Assembly: GCA_033961575.1 (NCBI GenBank)
Contig: CM066737.1
Location: 101,026,709-101,090,708 of the forward strand
Source of the DNA: Aselliscus stoliczkanus
Lineage: Eukaryota; Chordata; Mammalia; Chiroptera; Hipposideridae
Direction of reading: 5' to 3'
Length of the DNA: 64,000 bases
Positions 1 to 10,331 of the stretch are shown here, piece by piece. The first letter of the stretch is position 1; the number at the start of each line of letters is the position of its first letter. Below the pieces are notes generated by a model that saw only the letters and a program-made list of their open reading frames with translations, was not told the DNA's origin and ran no database searches. A program made the position numbers and the translations under genes.

Positions 1-190
1 GTTTAAATGTTTGAACTCCCAAATCTGGTCTCGTGTTCCAACTGTGCTATTTCTTAGCTGTGTGATGACTTTGGGTGAGCCAAATATTCTCCAAGCTTGT
101 CTCCTCACCTATGAAATGGAGTAGGTCATAGTACTGACCTCATGGGGACATTGTGAGGATCAAAGGATGTATGTTTCAAAGGGCTTCATA
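1..190 (+). repeat. MIR SINE, old mammalian copy
   Basis: The order of short blocks matches the MIR core: a 'ttcttagctgtgtgatgact' block, then 'tcctcacctatgaaatgga', then 'gacctcatggggacattgtg' and a 'gaggatcaaa' block. It is divergent and has no visible TSD, as expected for a copy over 100 million years old. The 5' end may lie outside the window. Confidence 0.75.
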
Positions 191-1300
191 ATTGACACTG
201 TAATCTTCAAATAGAGGGGTATTGTGGGGGTGATATTGGTGGGAAGATCAGCTGTTTCGTTGGAAAATTGAGGTGTGTTGGTTCCCCTTTTGCCCTCCCA
301 ACCCCAGATCTAGTCTCTGCCCCTCTGCCCCATTCTGTACCTCAGGAACTTATACACTGCATCACCCAGTTTCCTTTGCCACCTGGAATCCAGTTGGGGT
401 TTGCCAATGCCAGACACGAGAGGAGCTCTGAGTGGCAGGGCAGAGAAGCCAAAGGGATTTCTTCCCTGCTCTCTCCCCGCTTTAGCATTCTGTCCCTGGT
501 CGTGTCTGCACCCCTCCAGGATTACAGCTCCCATTCAGAGGCCCTCCTCCACAGCTCCAACTCCAACCAAGCTCAAGTAACACTTATCTCCTTCCCTCAC
601 CCATTTTGTCCTTGGCGTGGCTACAGCTCCCTGTTCTTGCTGGTTTCTGAGTGCCTCACCATCTCGGTTCCCCTAACCATGCTCGTACCTCAGTGTGTTG
701 TTCCTTCATTGAGTTTTCTTCGTTTAAATCATCTGGTATGAATTCTATGTCCTGCTTAGACCCTGACTATGGTGGAGAAGTTTCTGAGAAAGATAATGTT
801 GAGAATGAAATAAAGGGTCAACTGAAGGAGATGAGAGCATGAGGGGTGGCACCAATGCAAGGATGGTAGTGATTGAACTGGGATGAATCAGACCCAGACC
901 AACATGCTGTCAGCAAAATCAGAGGAGAAAAGACACTTTGGAGCCAAGTTATCTAAAGTGGCATGGAAGATGCCAGTGGTGTGGGTGTGGTAGAGAACAC
1001 AGAGAAAGGAGAGTTAAAGGCTTAATCGAGGTTTCCATGTCATGTGCACTAAGCAGCCAGCCAGACCACAAGAGGCAAAGACATGTGGCCCCAGCCGAGC
1101 AGGAGGTACTGCCTACAATGATGAAGACATCAAAAGGCCATGCTTGGTTTTGAAAGGAGCATGGATAATGGATTTATACAAGTGTGGTCCTGGTTCCACA
1201 ATTGATTGACTGTGTGTCCTTGGGAGATTTAATTGGCCTCTCTGTGCTTTTTTTTTTTCATATGGGAAATTAGGTAGAGTTATGAGGTATAGAGAAATAA
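191..1300. other. Non-repeat-looking stretch, no gene seen
   Basis: A 157-codon open frame (268-741, plus) lies here, but it has no recognisable domain, no splice-like borders that help it, and skewed Pro/Ser/Leu content typical of chance frames in C/T-rich DNA. I see no promoter or CpG cluster. Nothing else is supportable. Confidence 0.4.
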
Positions 1301-1304
1301 AAGC

Positions 1305-1460
1305 CATTTGTTTATTCGTTCATAGTCCACAAATAGTTTTTTGAGTACCAGACACTATTCTAGGTCTAGCAGTAAATGACACAGATAAGGTCCCTGCTCT
1401 CATGGAACGTTCTAGTGAGGAGAACAGATAATGAACAAGTAAACTGTCTTAAACCTGGGT
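1305..1460 (-). repeat. L2 LINE 3' end
   Basis: The plus strand shows the reverse of the common L2 3' end: 'ttgagtaccagacactattc', then 'gataaggtccctgctctcat', then a 'gaacgttctagtgaggag' block and a 'aatgaacaagtaaac' block. The copy is old and diverged. Confidence 0.7.
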
Positions 1461-1522
1461 CCCTGGAAACAGGTTGTAATGGAGATCTGCACAGCAGGAT
1501 GGATGCTCTTAGGAAAGATGCT

Positions 1523-1638
1523 GGCCGGCCGAGTGGCGCGGTGGTTAAGCGCTGGCTTGGGACGCCAGTGGCCCCGGTTCGGGTCCCACAGATGAGGGCC
1601 AGTGACACCACCCTCATAAAAAAAAGGAAAAAACAAAA
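1523..1638 (+). mobile_element. Short tRNA-derived SINE (type A)
   Basis: A young SINE with a tRNA-like head: an A-box-like 'ccgagtggcgcggtgg' and a B-box-like 'ggttcgggtcc', then 'gggccagtgacac' and an A-rich tail. It is flanked by near-identical copies of 'aggaaagatgct' (1511-1522 and 1639-1650, 11 of 12 equal), which is a TSD made by L1-type machinery. The two boxes would serve as the internal Pol III promoter. Confidence 0.9.
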
Positions 1639-1654
1639 AGGAAAGAAGCTGTTC

Positions 1655-3650
1655 CCATTAGGGGAGTGAGGGAAGACAGACTGGCAGAGCGAAGCTGAGC
1701 TATGATACAGGAGCAAAGAGGCTTCAGCCCACCCCACAGAAGCTCTGAAACTGAGAGAAGTCTTAGAGTGGACCCATGCACAGCAAGTATGTGGACATTT
1801 ATACTCCTACTTGGACCAGTCATTAAATCTAGTCTGCCCCAGGCAAGGGGTGTGATCAATGGCTATGTGGTCCCTTCCAAGGGTAGCTCTTAGAGGGACA
1901 CCCAGCTGGGAACACTGAGTGGCCATCACTCCCAACACCTGGAGGAATGAGAACCATAGCCCTGAAAGAAGTATCTGGAGGGTACAACAAAGAATCTGTG
2001 ACATAAATAACGGAACACGATAAATTCAGGTAGCAATAGGTGCTATGAAGACAACAAAACTGAGTAACATGGTAGATGGAGGAATGGGGCACTTACATTA
2101 GATTAGGTGGTTAGAGAAGGCTGTGGCATATTATAGCTGCTCAATAAGAATTGGTTTCATTGTCTTTCCTTTCATTTTATTGAGACTGGTGGACATATGG
2201 GTATCAGTCCATCATGAGAAATATATGGTGCCATGTCTCTGGATGAGGCATAATCCTAGATGCTATAGAGGTTACAGAAAAGTAAAAAAATGTTATCTCT
2301 GTCCCTAAGTAGCATGCAATATAGTTGAGGAAACTAAGGGATATAAAAAATTAGCAAACAATACCAGGTGGTATAGCGTTAGTGCCAACAAATAATATAA
2401 ACAAGGCGACGAGTGTCCAGATCCTTAAAGCCTAGGTGGAATCTCACAGGTAGAAGGTCAGTAGAGTAGTTTTGGTCAAGAAGAATAACTGAAGCAAAAA
2501 CCATTGATCTGGGACTGGGCATGGACTGCTTGAGTGCGTGATTTATGGATTGGAATCAGCACAGCCAGGCTGTTGTCCCTTCGCAGTGGCCTGTCGTGTT
2601 TTTCTAAACCATTATTGAGTTTATCTAGTTGCCTGGACTCAAACTCCCAGGCAACTCAGCAGTCTCAGTAGCTCCTTAATAAGGAGTCAGAGAAGCCTAA
2701 GGGATGGAGTCCAGGCAACTGTGAGAAGTGGGTGTCCCACCAATGGAAGTGGGGCTTGAAGTCAAATGGAATATGGGATCGTATTCCTTGAGTGAGGCTG
2801 GGAATGAGATATAGTTTTGAAATAATATCTGTGGAGCTAATGTCTTGAAACCTGGAAGGAGGGTGACAGTCCCAAGAGGGAACTTAAGAGGAAAGAATGG
2901 AGGGTTGGCCCTAAGAGACATATCGCCAGAACTTGGAAAATGTACCCAAGAGGAACAAATGTGGGTCCTTGACAATGTGTGTCCTAAAGCATTTTCAGAA
3001 GATAAAAATCTTCAGCAAGGCCCATAAGCATGAGGAAGAAAGAAATGGCAGCAGTTTCTGAGACTTGGCTCGGGTACATTTTGTTTCCTTGATCTGAAAG
3101 ACTTTGTTGGCAGCAGGGGTCTGTGCATTCCAAGGGTTTGAACTTGAAGGGGATGTCATTTTTGTTAACCTTTAACCAAGAAGTCAGTCTGGGAGGAGAT
3201 AAATTATCTGCTCAAGGAGGAATAATGGCTGCATTCAAAGAGAGAATAGGAGATTACTGAGGCACTACTGGGAATGACCCTGAGACCTTTCTTTTCATTG
3301 GAGGGTTGACGGAGAAAAGTTTCCCCCCACTTTTTCTCTGGGCACTAAAGGTGAAGTCGCAAGAGTACTAAGGAAAGTGTGACAGGACAACTTGAAAAAT
3401 TAAGGAGGATATGAATCAACTAAACAAGGAGGCATTTACCCAAGACTTCTAAAGCAACTGAAGAAAATGTATTAACCTTCTAATGAAAATATTGTTATCC
3501 AATTCATCATTGGAAACAGCTCTTTGGGTAACTGCTACAGTCACCATTTTAGAAAGTTGCTTAGCAGGATCCAAGCTCTTGGTATTTCTTCTGTGAAACC
3601 TACCTGTTGTTGATTGAGAGGCAGTGTTAGAAGGATTTAGATTAAAATAA
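1655..3650. other. Mostly unassigned sequence, one L2-like patch
   Basis: At about 2215-2345 the plus strand resembles the reverse of an L2 3' end ('aatcctagatgctatagagg' followed by a 'ctgtccctaagtagcatgc' block). The rest is unique-looking DNA with only short open frames, none with domains. No gene is supported. Confidence 0.35.
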
Positions 3651-3673
3651 GTATAATTTTGTCCCACAGTTTT

Positions 3674-3783
3674 TTTTTTGTTTTTTTTTGAGGGCAGTGT
3701 CACTGGCCCTCATATGCAGGACCTGAACCGGGGCCGCTGGCTTCCCAAGCCAGCGCTTAACCACCACGCCACTCGGCCGGCCC
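3674..3783 (-). mobile_element. Short tRNA-derived SINE (type A)
   Basis: The reverse complement carries the GGCCGGCCGAGTGGCGTGG head and B box, and the poly-T at the low end is its A tail. An exact 14-bp TSD, 'tgtcccacagtttt', flanks it (3660-3673 and 3784-3797), so the insertion is recent and precise. Confidence 0.93.
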
Positions 3784-3984
3784 TGTCCCACAGTTTTGAA
3801 GTATGGTTAAGAAAATGGTTGAAGGTGTTAAGTCAGAGCCTGCTGTCATGTGGAAGACAGTAAATTAGTGATCCAAGTGGCTAGTTCAGACTCCACAAAA
3901 ATCACTAGAGATGGGAAGAATAGAGGCCAGAGAACCAAGGGGCAATAGAATGGCAGATTGGTAAGTACTTCAGAGCATAAAGCT

Positions 3985-4178
3985 AAATAAGGTCAGTAAT
4001 CTAATTAACAGTACTGTAGCAACATCAGCTTCCTGGTTTTGATATCCTACTACCGTCATATTAGATGTCATCATTGGACAAAGCTGGGGGAAGGGTACAT
4101 GGACTCTCTGTACTAGTGCTGATACTTCCTGTGAGTCTATAATTGTTTCAAATAAAATGTTTAAAAGAAGTACCGTGG
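3985..4178 (+). repeat. L1M-type LINE 3' end
   Basis: The order 'cttcctggttttgata', 'gctgggggaagggtacatgg', 'ctctctgtact' and 'caaataaaatgtttaaaa' is the usual end of middle-age L1 3' UTRs, ending in the polyadenylation signal and A-rich tail. 5'-truncated. Confidence 0.7.
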
Positions 4179-4214
4179 GAGGCGGGGGAGAACAATCCTC
4201 ATAAACTATAATGA

Positions 4215-4445
4215 GTATTTGTGTGGCTCCTTACAGTCAGTTTTTAACACTTTCACATGGGTTATCTCATTTTCACCTCCCAACAATACTGTTAGGTAGC
4301 AAAAATGTACTATTATCCTTATTTTAGATGTAGAGGCTGAGGCTCAGAGAGATAAAGTAACCAACCTATGGTCACAGAGGGAAAATTGCAAAGGCAAGAC
4401 TCAAATTCACCTTTTTGAGTTCCAAATGCTATGCATGATTCCTTG
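4215..4445 (-). repeat. MIR SINE
   Basis: The plus strand gives the reverse of MIR: 'gggttatctcattttcacct', a tract of 'ttatccttattttagatg', 'gaggctgaggctcagaga' and 'ggtcacagagg'. Confidence 0.8.
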
Positions 4446-4974
4446 AGTGCAAATCCCTCTGACCTAAGTTGGGTCCCACAGACACCGACCCTGAAACAAA
4501 GATTTAAGGGCAAGAAGCTTATTTGGGAGGTGGTCTGAAGGCTGATGGGGGAGCAGGGAAGCATGGCAGGAAAGAATACATTACACAGCATGTTGCCTCT
4601 GGGGGCAACTGGGGCTCACTCCCCCTGGGAGCTCTGGGAGTTGGGCTAGCGCATGCCTTGGAGTTCTACCCAACCGAAGGCAAAGAAGCCAGTGTTTTAC
4701 CTCTCCTTCCATCCAATAGCAAGTGATGGGAGCTCTTGTGGGGTGCTTATTCCATGGCCTCTCTAGGTTACTCAGTTCTCAGGCCAAAAGAAAAATCTCA
4801 GGTGGAGAGTCATAGACACTGCTCGAAGTAGGACAGTCAGCAGAGAGTGGAGAGGTTCATGTACAGGGGATGTGGGCAGGATTCCCACCAGCAGTGAGTA
4901 TCCCTTTATTTCAACACCAATCCCCTAAACCTGCTGCCACTCAGACTATTTCCTCTCATCATAGAATATTCTCC

Positions 4975-4978
<4 letters not shown>

Positions 4979-5036
<58 letters not shown>

Positions 5037-5037
5037 A
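4979..5037. repeat. (AG)n microsatellite
   Basis: About 50 bases of uninterrupted AG, then a short 'aaagagaaagat' decay. It creates false Arg/Glu frames on the plus strand and Leu/Ser frames on the minus strand. Confidence 0.98.
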
Positions 5038-6230
5038 GATTGCAACAAGGGAGGGACTGCTGCCCTTATCTTGCTTGCTGGGCCCAGAAGTCAGCATCGA
5101 ACAAAGAAAGCACAGCAAAAAAAGATGTGTGTGTGCATGCAGACTAAACGTTCACATTTCTGTGTCTTTTTACACATCTCCATTGTTAGCGTCCACCAAC
5201 TTATTCCAAAAGCAATTTGAAGCTAAAGAGAAGATATAAATATTGGTGTCCACTGGGTCAAAGGTTAAGCCAAAAGTCAAAGGTTAGTTAGCATTTTCCA
5301 TTATACTAACATAAGCCTGATCCATCCATTGGGACTCCTTTTAAAAGGTCTAAACATGACCAGAAAGAGCAATTGGCTAAGGAACAGCGTTGCAGATAAC
5401 ATTTTATTTAGTTTGGTGGATACTACAGAGGAGGGTAATGGGATTCTGCAAAGATGGACTCAGTGATCATGGGATGGAGGGTAGAAGAAATCAGCAGAGG
5501 CTTTTCTCAGGGTAATTGCCGCCCACTAAAGAATTGATTGACTCATTCCTTATTCATATGGTATTTCTTCTCCAGGGTACATGCTGATATACTCTTCATC
5601 TCTGTGGGCTAATTTAATCATTATGTGCACACACTAGAAATTAGTGCTATTTCCCTTACTTGTGCCTGAAATAGACATTTCAGACATTTATAACTCTCAG
5701 TGATTCTAAGCCAGTCGTTTGCCCAAGTGTGTTCTCAATTAGAGCCATTTTGCTCTGTGTTTGATACCATGAAGTGGAACACATGTTCTGATCTTTTAAA
5801 AAATATTTTAAATAGCAAAGGTACACTATGTTTCCCCTATTATAATAATTCAAAAGCACTTGATGGAATCTTTCTCGACTGTTTACCCAACCGTAAAAAT
5901 TTGACCCTTGAATTAAAATCAAATAAAAGTATCCAGGGGATGTAATGCCTTGAAATATAGAGCATTTTTTTTTATCTCCAGGAAACATCCACAGCTTTAA
6001 TTCATTATATCCTCACAGGATTTTCATATTTAAAAGATGCCAAAAGGTTGTGATACCAAGTCATGAATAATAAAACAGTGTTCAGTTTTGGTAGATGTAA
6101 CATCATTTTGTTTCCCAATTTAGCATCAATTCCTTCTAAATCATAGCCATATTCTTGCATTAATACTATCACATTTCCTAAGCCTACATATAAATAAACA
6201 TAAAGCCACTTTAACTTAGAAAACACACTG
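5038..6230. other. Unassigned sequence, no gene seen
   Basis: A/T-rich DNA with short chance frames on both strands (for example 5680-5988 minus). I recognise no repeat family, exon or promoter here. Confidence 0.35.
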
Positions 6231-6317
6231 GATTTATCCACATTTAGATTCCAAGCTTCTTGGTGCTCTTAAGGCTTTGCGATTTTGTTTTTTTTCCTTC
6301 CCATTTCTCATAAACAG

Positions 6318-6549
6318 GTTATCTACTGATAACCTGATGCTCTTATATCGGGTCTGTCTCCTTGGCAAGGGGCTGACAATTGAAGAGGATCTGTCTCTTG
6401 AGGAAGACAATCCTGGACTCACTAAGGGCCCATTAGAGTTTCCAGATAGAGCACCTGAGGTGCAGATCCGCATCCCTTTACAAAATGCAAGTTCTCTCCA
6501 ATCTGTGAACAGAGAGGAACTTGGGGCAAGCAATGTTCAGCAGGCATAA
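6318..6549 (+). other. Possible terminal exon, unidentified
   Basis: A long pyrimidine tract (about 6283-6310) runs into 'cataaacag' at 6309-6317, a good acceptor. The frame that follows stays open for 77 codons, beginning LSTDNLMLLYRVCLLGKG, and stops at TAA 6547-6549. The composition looks protein-like (TIEEDLSLEED, then VQIRIPLQ). I do not recognise the protein, I see no obvious polyadenylation signal just after the stop, and the minus strand is open over the same span, so chance is a serious alternative. Confidence 0.2.
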
Positions 6550-6955
6550 GCACTGGGAGAGTTATGCTGTTCTGCTAGTAGCACACTGACATAGACACTT
6601 AGCTATGGTGGTTTTCCAAGGTTGTACTACCAAATGGATGCACCTGAATGACTGAACACAAAATGAATAACTAACGGATGCTCAGCCACAATGTTAAATG
6701 GCAGAGGCTACAATATAAGTATGAACAAATATTAAACAATACCAACAGGGCCTGCCATCTAACTTAATTTAATTTTAAAAACTAATTTTGGGTATGATAT
6801 GACAATTTTGGCTTTGGCAAGAAAGGGTGATTCAAAAGCAACCCAACCAATCAACCATTGGAATCCACTTACCAAAGAAAAGCCATTTGAATAGTCCACA
6901 AGTGCCACAGGTAAAGTCTATATTAGTGACTATAACTATAGCAATAGCAATGTTA

Positions 6956-7254
6956 GGGCAGCCGAGTGGCACATTCATTAAGATCTGGTTTGGGGATGCC
7001 AGCAGCCCTGGTTCGGATCCCACATATGAGGGCCAATGACACTGCCCTCTACAGCTAAGATGGTGAACAACAGCTCCACCTGGAGTTGGGCAGCACAACT
7101 CCTGGCGACAACATAGGCTGCAGCCCCTGCTGCAGTGGGCTGCCATAGGCTACAGTGAGCAGCTGGCAGCCAGCGTGAGCTGCCAAGAACCTCCGTGAGA
7201 GACCATCCAGAGGCCGGCGACCCATCTGCTTCACCTGAGAAAAGTGCAATGATA
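6956..7254 (+). mobile_element. Long SINE (type B), 5' part of a chimera
   Basis: Starts with the 'gggcagccgagtggc' tRNA-like head and 'ggttcggatccc' B box, then the long-form body ('gatggtgaacaacagctcc', 'ctgcagcccctgctgcagtg'). It stops abruptly at 'agtgcaatgata', before the usual 3' tail, and is joined directly to a type C SINE in the same orientation. Confidence 0.88.
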
Positions 7255-7392
7255 GGGCCGGCCGAATGGCTCAGTTGTTTAAGAGCTCGCTCAAGAGTGC
7301 AAGCTGAGCTCTGAGCAACAGCAGTTCGAGGCCAGCCCGAGCTGAGTTGCCGTTGAGCTGCCAACAGTTGGCAGGATGGCTCAGCTAAAAAA

Positions 7393-7426
<34 letters not shown>
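7255..7426 (+). mobile_element. Type C SINE joined to the type B copy
   Basis: Begins 'gggccggccgaatggctcag', continues 'gagctcgctcaagagtgc', 'gagctgccaacag' and 'caggatggctcagcta', and ends in an (AAAT)n tail. The sequence after the tail, 'aactatagcgat', resembles 'aactatagcaat' before the type B head (about 6934), so both parts may have inserted as one unit. Confidence 0.88.
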
Positions 7427-7427
<1 letters not shown>

Positions 7428-7679
7428 CTATAGCGATGCCCTTTTAGGAAAGGTGGGTCTTTATCTTGGTGGGATCCAGGTTCTTAGAGAAAGGGATGGG
7501 AGAGACCTATTGTCTTAGGGGACAATAGAGACTGTGCTCCAACCCCCGCCTGTTAGTCAGGGTTCTCTACCTGGGAAGCAAAAATGAATTCCTGGTGAAC
7601 CCAGAATTTTGTTTTAATCCAAAGACAGAGGTCCTTTTAAATTGTCACTGCTTTGTAAAACCCCTTTATTCAGAATTTT

Positions 7680-8005
7680 TACAAATTTCTTTTCTTTCTT
7701 GAGGTATACCTTACAGGAGAGTGCACAAATGTGGAGGATACAGTTTAATGAATGTTTACCTATGTTCACACCCATCTGACCTACACCAAATTAAGATATA
7801 GAACATTTACAGAGCCCCAAAGGACTCCTTCATGCCCCCCTCAGCCAGTACCCCAGGGTAAGCACTATTCTGACCTCTAGCGCCATAAAGTGGAATTGCT
7901 GGATCATAGGGTATATGTGTGTTTAGCTTTAATAGTTATTGCCAAACCTTTTGCAAAAGTAGTGAACCAATTTATAATCCTAACCAATCACTTCTTATTT
8001 GCCCT
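7680..8005 (-). repeat. Old L1 fragment (3' region)
   Basis: The plus strand shows typical reversed L1 3' sequence: 'gaggtataccttacaggaga', 'ccaaattaagatatagaaca' and 'ggaattgctggatcatagg'. Both ends are truncated. Confidence 0.65.
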
Positions 8006-8152
8006 GATTTTCTGCTGTTTGCACTGAAAATGCTTGATAGCTCTTCTTCTCTTGCTATTTACTTGACCTAACCCATGACCAGTTTTCACTAGCCCCTTTG
8101 GTTTTTAATGGTGTACAAGCCAATGTGGCTGTCATTTGTCATTTGCTTGTAG

Positions 8153-8228
8153 TGGCGACTGCAGAATGAGCAATATGGTGACACACTATGATTTCACAGT
8201 TATTGGCGGTGTTACTGTGGATTTCATG
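8153..8228 (+). other. Possible internal or first coding exon, unidentified
   Basis: A 76-nt stretch is bounded by an acceptor-like 'atttgcttgtag' and a consensus donor 'ATG|gtaagt'. The open frame across it ends MSNMVTHYDFTVIGGVTVDF-M and continues open past the donor for a further 27 codons. I see no repeat signature and do not recognise the protein. Splice-like pairs occur by chance in any large region, so this stays a candidate. Confidence 0.22.
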
Positions 8229-8677
8229 GTAAGTATCCACAAGACAAAACAAGGTCATCTCAGTAAATCTCAACAAATCATGACCTGTGTCATTATCTTA
8301 AGAGACCACAAAGCCTAAATTATTTCTTCTTTCTCCCAGGCAAGGAGACGCATCATTCTCAAAGGTCCCCCAAGATCTGTTTGGAAAACAGTGGATTCTA
8401 AACCTAGAAGGAATGTGAGAAGAACCTAGGAGCTTTGCCCAATGCGAGTGTTATCATTCAGGCCCCATTTTGAATCTAAACCAGCTGATGATGTTTTTTC
8501 TTCTTTTTCCCCCCCCAAATTATAATTAGGCTTAAAATTTTTTGTTTTAGCTTTTATTCAATTAGTCTTGGGAAAACAGAATGTGTGTGACACAAATATT
8601 CTCTTTAGTATTCATGTCATAGGCTTTTAGTGCCATTTGTTTAGAATTTGGTTTTATTTTAAACATTGCTCAAAAAT

Positions 8678-8679
8678 GA

Positions 8680-8739
<60 letters not shown>
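8678..8739. repeat. (GAAA)n microsatellite
   Basis: About 15 uninterrupted GAAA units; source of false Lys/Glu and Phe/Leu frames. Confidence 0.98.
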
Positions 8740-8740
<1 letters not shown>

Positions 8741-8889
8741 GCCAAGTGGAAGTTTATCTGATCTACTAAAAATGTTGTATTTAATTGAATCCTTTTCCAG
8801 GGATTTAGAAATAAAATAAATATAAAGATGTCTACTAGAGGATACCTTTATATATTTTTTTGCCACCAACCAAGCTAAGAATGCACTCC

Positions 8890-9090
8890 CAATGACAGGA
8901 AAAGATGTCCAGAGAATGCTTTATAAACTGCCAGCAAAAGGGGGATATGGAAAGGGGAAAGTAGATAAAGCAAGATTGGCCAAATAGATCATTGTTGATG
9001 CGAGTGATGGTTGTGGGGGTTCATCATATTATTCTCTCTATATTTTTGGATTTGAAATTTTTCGTAATAAAAAATGTAAAAATCATAACA
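8890..9090 (+). repeat. L1M-type LINE 3' end
   Basis: Ends in 'tattattctctctatatttt' then 'cgtaataaaaaatgtaaaa', a common L1 3' terminus with polyadenylation-like signal. Old and truncated. Confidence 0.5.
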
Positions 9091-9179
9091 ATAACAAAAG
9101 CAATCAAGTTAATAATAAGGGGCATGGAACTATAGAACAAACGAATTTTAAAATAATTTATAAAAATATGAACATAGAT

Positions 9180-9425
9180 TGCTATTTGCTGATATTAAGG
9201 AATTGTGGTAATGGCACTGTGGTTTTGTTTATAAAAATGATCCTTACGTTTTAGAGATACATCCTGACATATTTATGGATGGAATGATATGATATCTGGT
9301 TTTTACTTAGGAAATGGGAGAGGCTGGCCATGGGTACATGGTTCTTGGTGGATGATGGGGCTGTAGGTGTTCATATAGTGTTTGAGCTTCCTTTGTGTAC
9401 ATTCAGAAATAAAGTAAAAAGTAAT
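9180..9425 (+). repeat. L1M-type LINE 3' end
   Basis: The order 'gatattaaggaattgtggta', 'ttttagagatacatcctgac', 'gaatgatatgatatctgg' and 'cagaaataaagtaaaa' matches the 3' ends of middle-age L1 elements. It lies directly before the mariner element. Confidence 0.7.
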
Positions 9426-9505
9426 TTATGCATATATGAGGTGTGATGAAACAACATGGTGAACATTCAAATTAAAAAATTATTACAGTAAAAGACACAT
9501 TACCA

Positions 9506-9742
9506 TTAATCCCCCTCAAAATACTCCCCCTTGCTTCGAACACACTTATCCCATTGTTCTTGCCACTTTCCGAAGCAGTTCTGGAAGTCCTCTTTCTTAA
9601 ATGTCTTTAGTTGCCCTGCTGTGGCTGCCTCGATGTCCTGAATCAATTTAAAATGTTTACCTTTCATGGTCATTTTGACTTTGGGGAAGAGTGAGAAGTC
9701 GCACCGTGCCACATCTTGTGAATAAGGTGGATGAGGACACAC
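9506..9742 (-). pseudogene. Mariner transposase C-terminal fragment, left arm
   Basis: A 78-codon open remnant containing the conserved HPPYSxD..CDF..FPK segment that holds the last catalytic acidic residue of mariner DD34D enzymes, and the terminal EYFEGD. The N-terminal DNA-binding region and the first two catalytic aspartates are absent, so it cannot be an active enzyme. Confidence 0.85.
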
Positions 9743-10009
9743 TGTAATGTTTTTATTTGACAGAAATTGCTGTATACCAGAAGTGTTCTCCTGATGGAGG
9801 ATGATTTACATCACACTTTAAAACACACCTTCTCTCAACCGTAGCTCACACCCTACTGACTGCACCAAACAAGTTGAAACTTGTCACACATTATTACTAA
9901 GGTTCGATGTGCTGCTTCCCATATTGAAGATCCCTGCCTTTCTGTTGGATGGCACTTGCCAGCAGCATTCACCATATATTGTGATCACAACGGAAAAAAG
10001 GCTCTGTGT

Positions 10010-10258
10010 CACACATTGCTTCTGGTACAGCAATTTCTGTCAAAAAACCCCACAAACCATATGGTGTGTCCTCATCTACCTTCTTCACAGGATCTGTCAC
10101 CATGCCACATCTGGCTCTTCCCCAACGTCAAAATGATTCAGGACATCAAAGCAGCCACAACAGTGCAACTAAAGACACTTCAGAACTGCTACAGAAAGTG
10201 GCAAGAACGATGGGATAAGTGTGTTCAAAGCAAGGGCGGGTATTTTGAGGGCGATTAA
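10010..10258 (+). pseudogene. Mariner transposase C-terminal fragment, right arm
   Basis: Open frame with QQFLSKNPTN, CPHLPSSQDLSPCHIWLFP and the terminal YFEGD. The expected 'CDF' reads 'CHI', which alters the catalytic-region residue, and a short block after the PNVKM position is deleted. The open frame extends upstream to 9881 through the non-palindromic centre. Inactive. Confidence 0.82.
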
Positions 10259-10331
10259 TGGCAATGTGTCTTTTACTGTAATAATTTTTTTTTTATTTAA
10301 ACATTCACCATATTGTTCGATTATACCTTAT

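Larger units (their letters stand above)
9434..10331. mobile_element. Palindromic mariner-type transposon, two 3' arms head to head
   Basis: The left arm (9434 to about 9800) is read on the minus strand and the right arm (about 10010 to 10331) on the plus strand. Each encodes the C-terminal part of a mariner transposase and ends in its 3' inverted repeat; outer ends 'tatgaggtgtgatgaaacaa' and its near mirror start at the two borders, next to TA. Left-arm frame: HPPYSQDVARCDFSLFPKVK, then a FQNCFGKWQEQWDKC block and EYFEGD. Right-arm frame: ICH/CHIWLFPNVKM, a KWQERWDKCVQSKG block and YFEGD, with about 10 codons missing relative to the left arm after the PKVKM position. The centre (about 9800-10010) is not palindromic. 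There is no complete transposase, so the element is not autonomous. Confidence 0.85.

Noticed and set aside
4870..5220. Arg/Glu-rich open frame
   Set aside because: Produced by the (AG)n microsatellite; the same holds for frames over (GAAA)n at 8.7 kb and (CT)n at 46.8 kb.
7000..7060. tRNA-like sequences considered as tRNA genes, here and at every SINE head
   Set aside because: They are SINE heads: each is followed by SINE body or A tail, most have TSDs, and none folds into a complete cloverleaf with a proper acceptor stem by eye.
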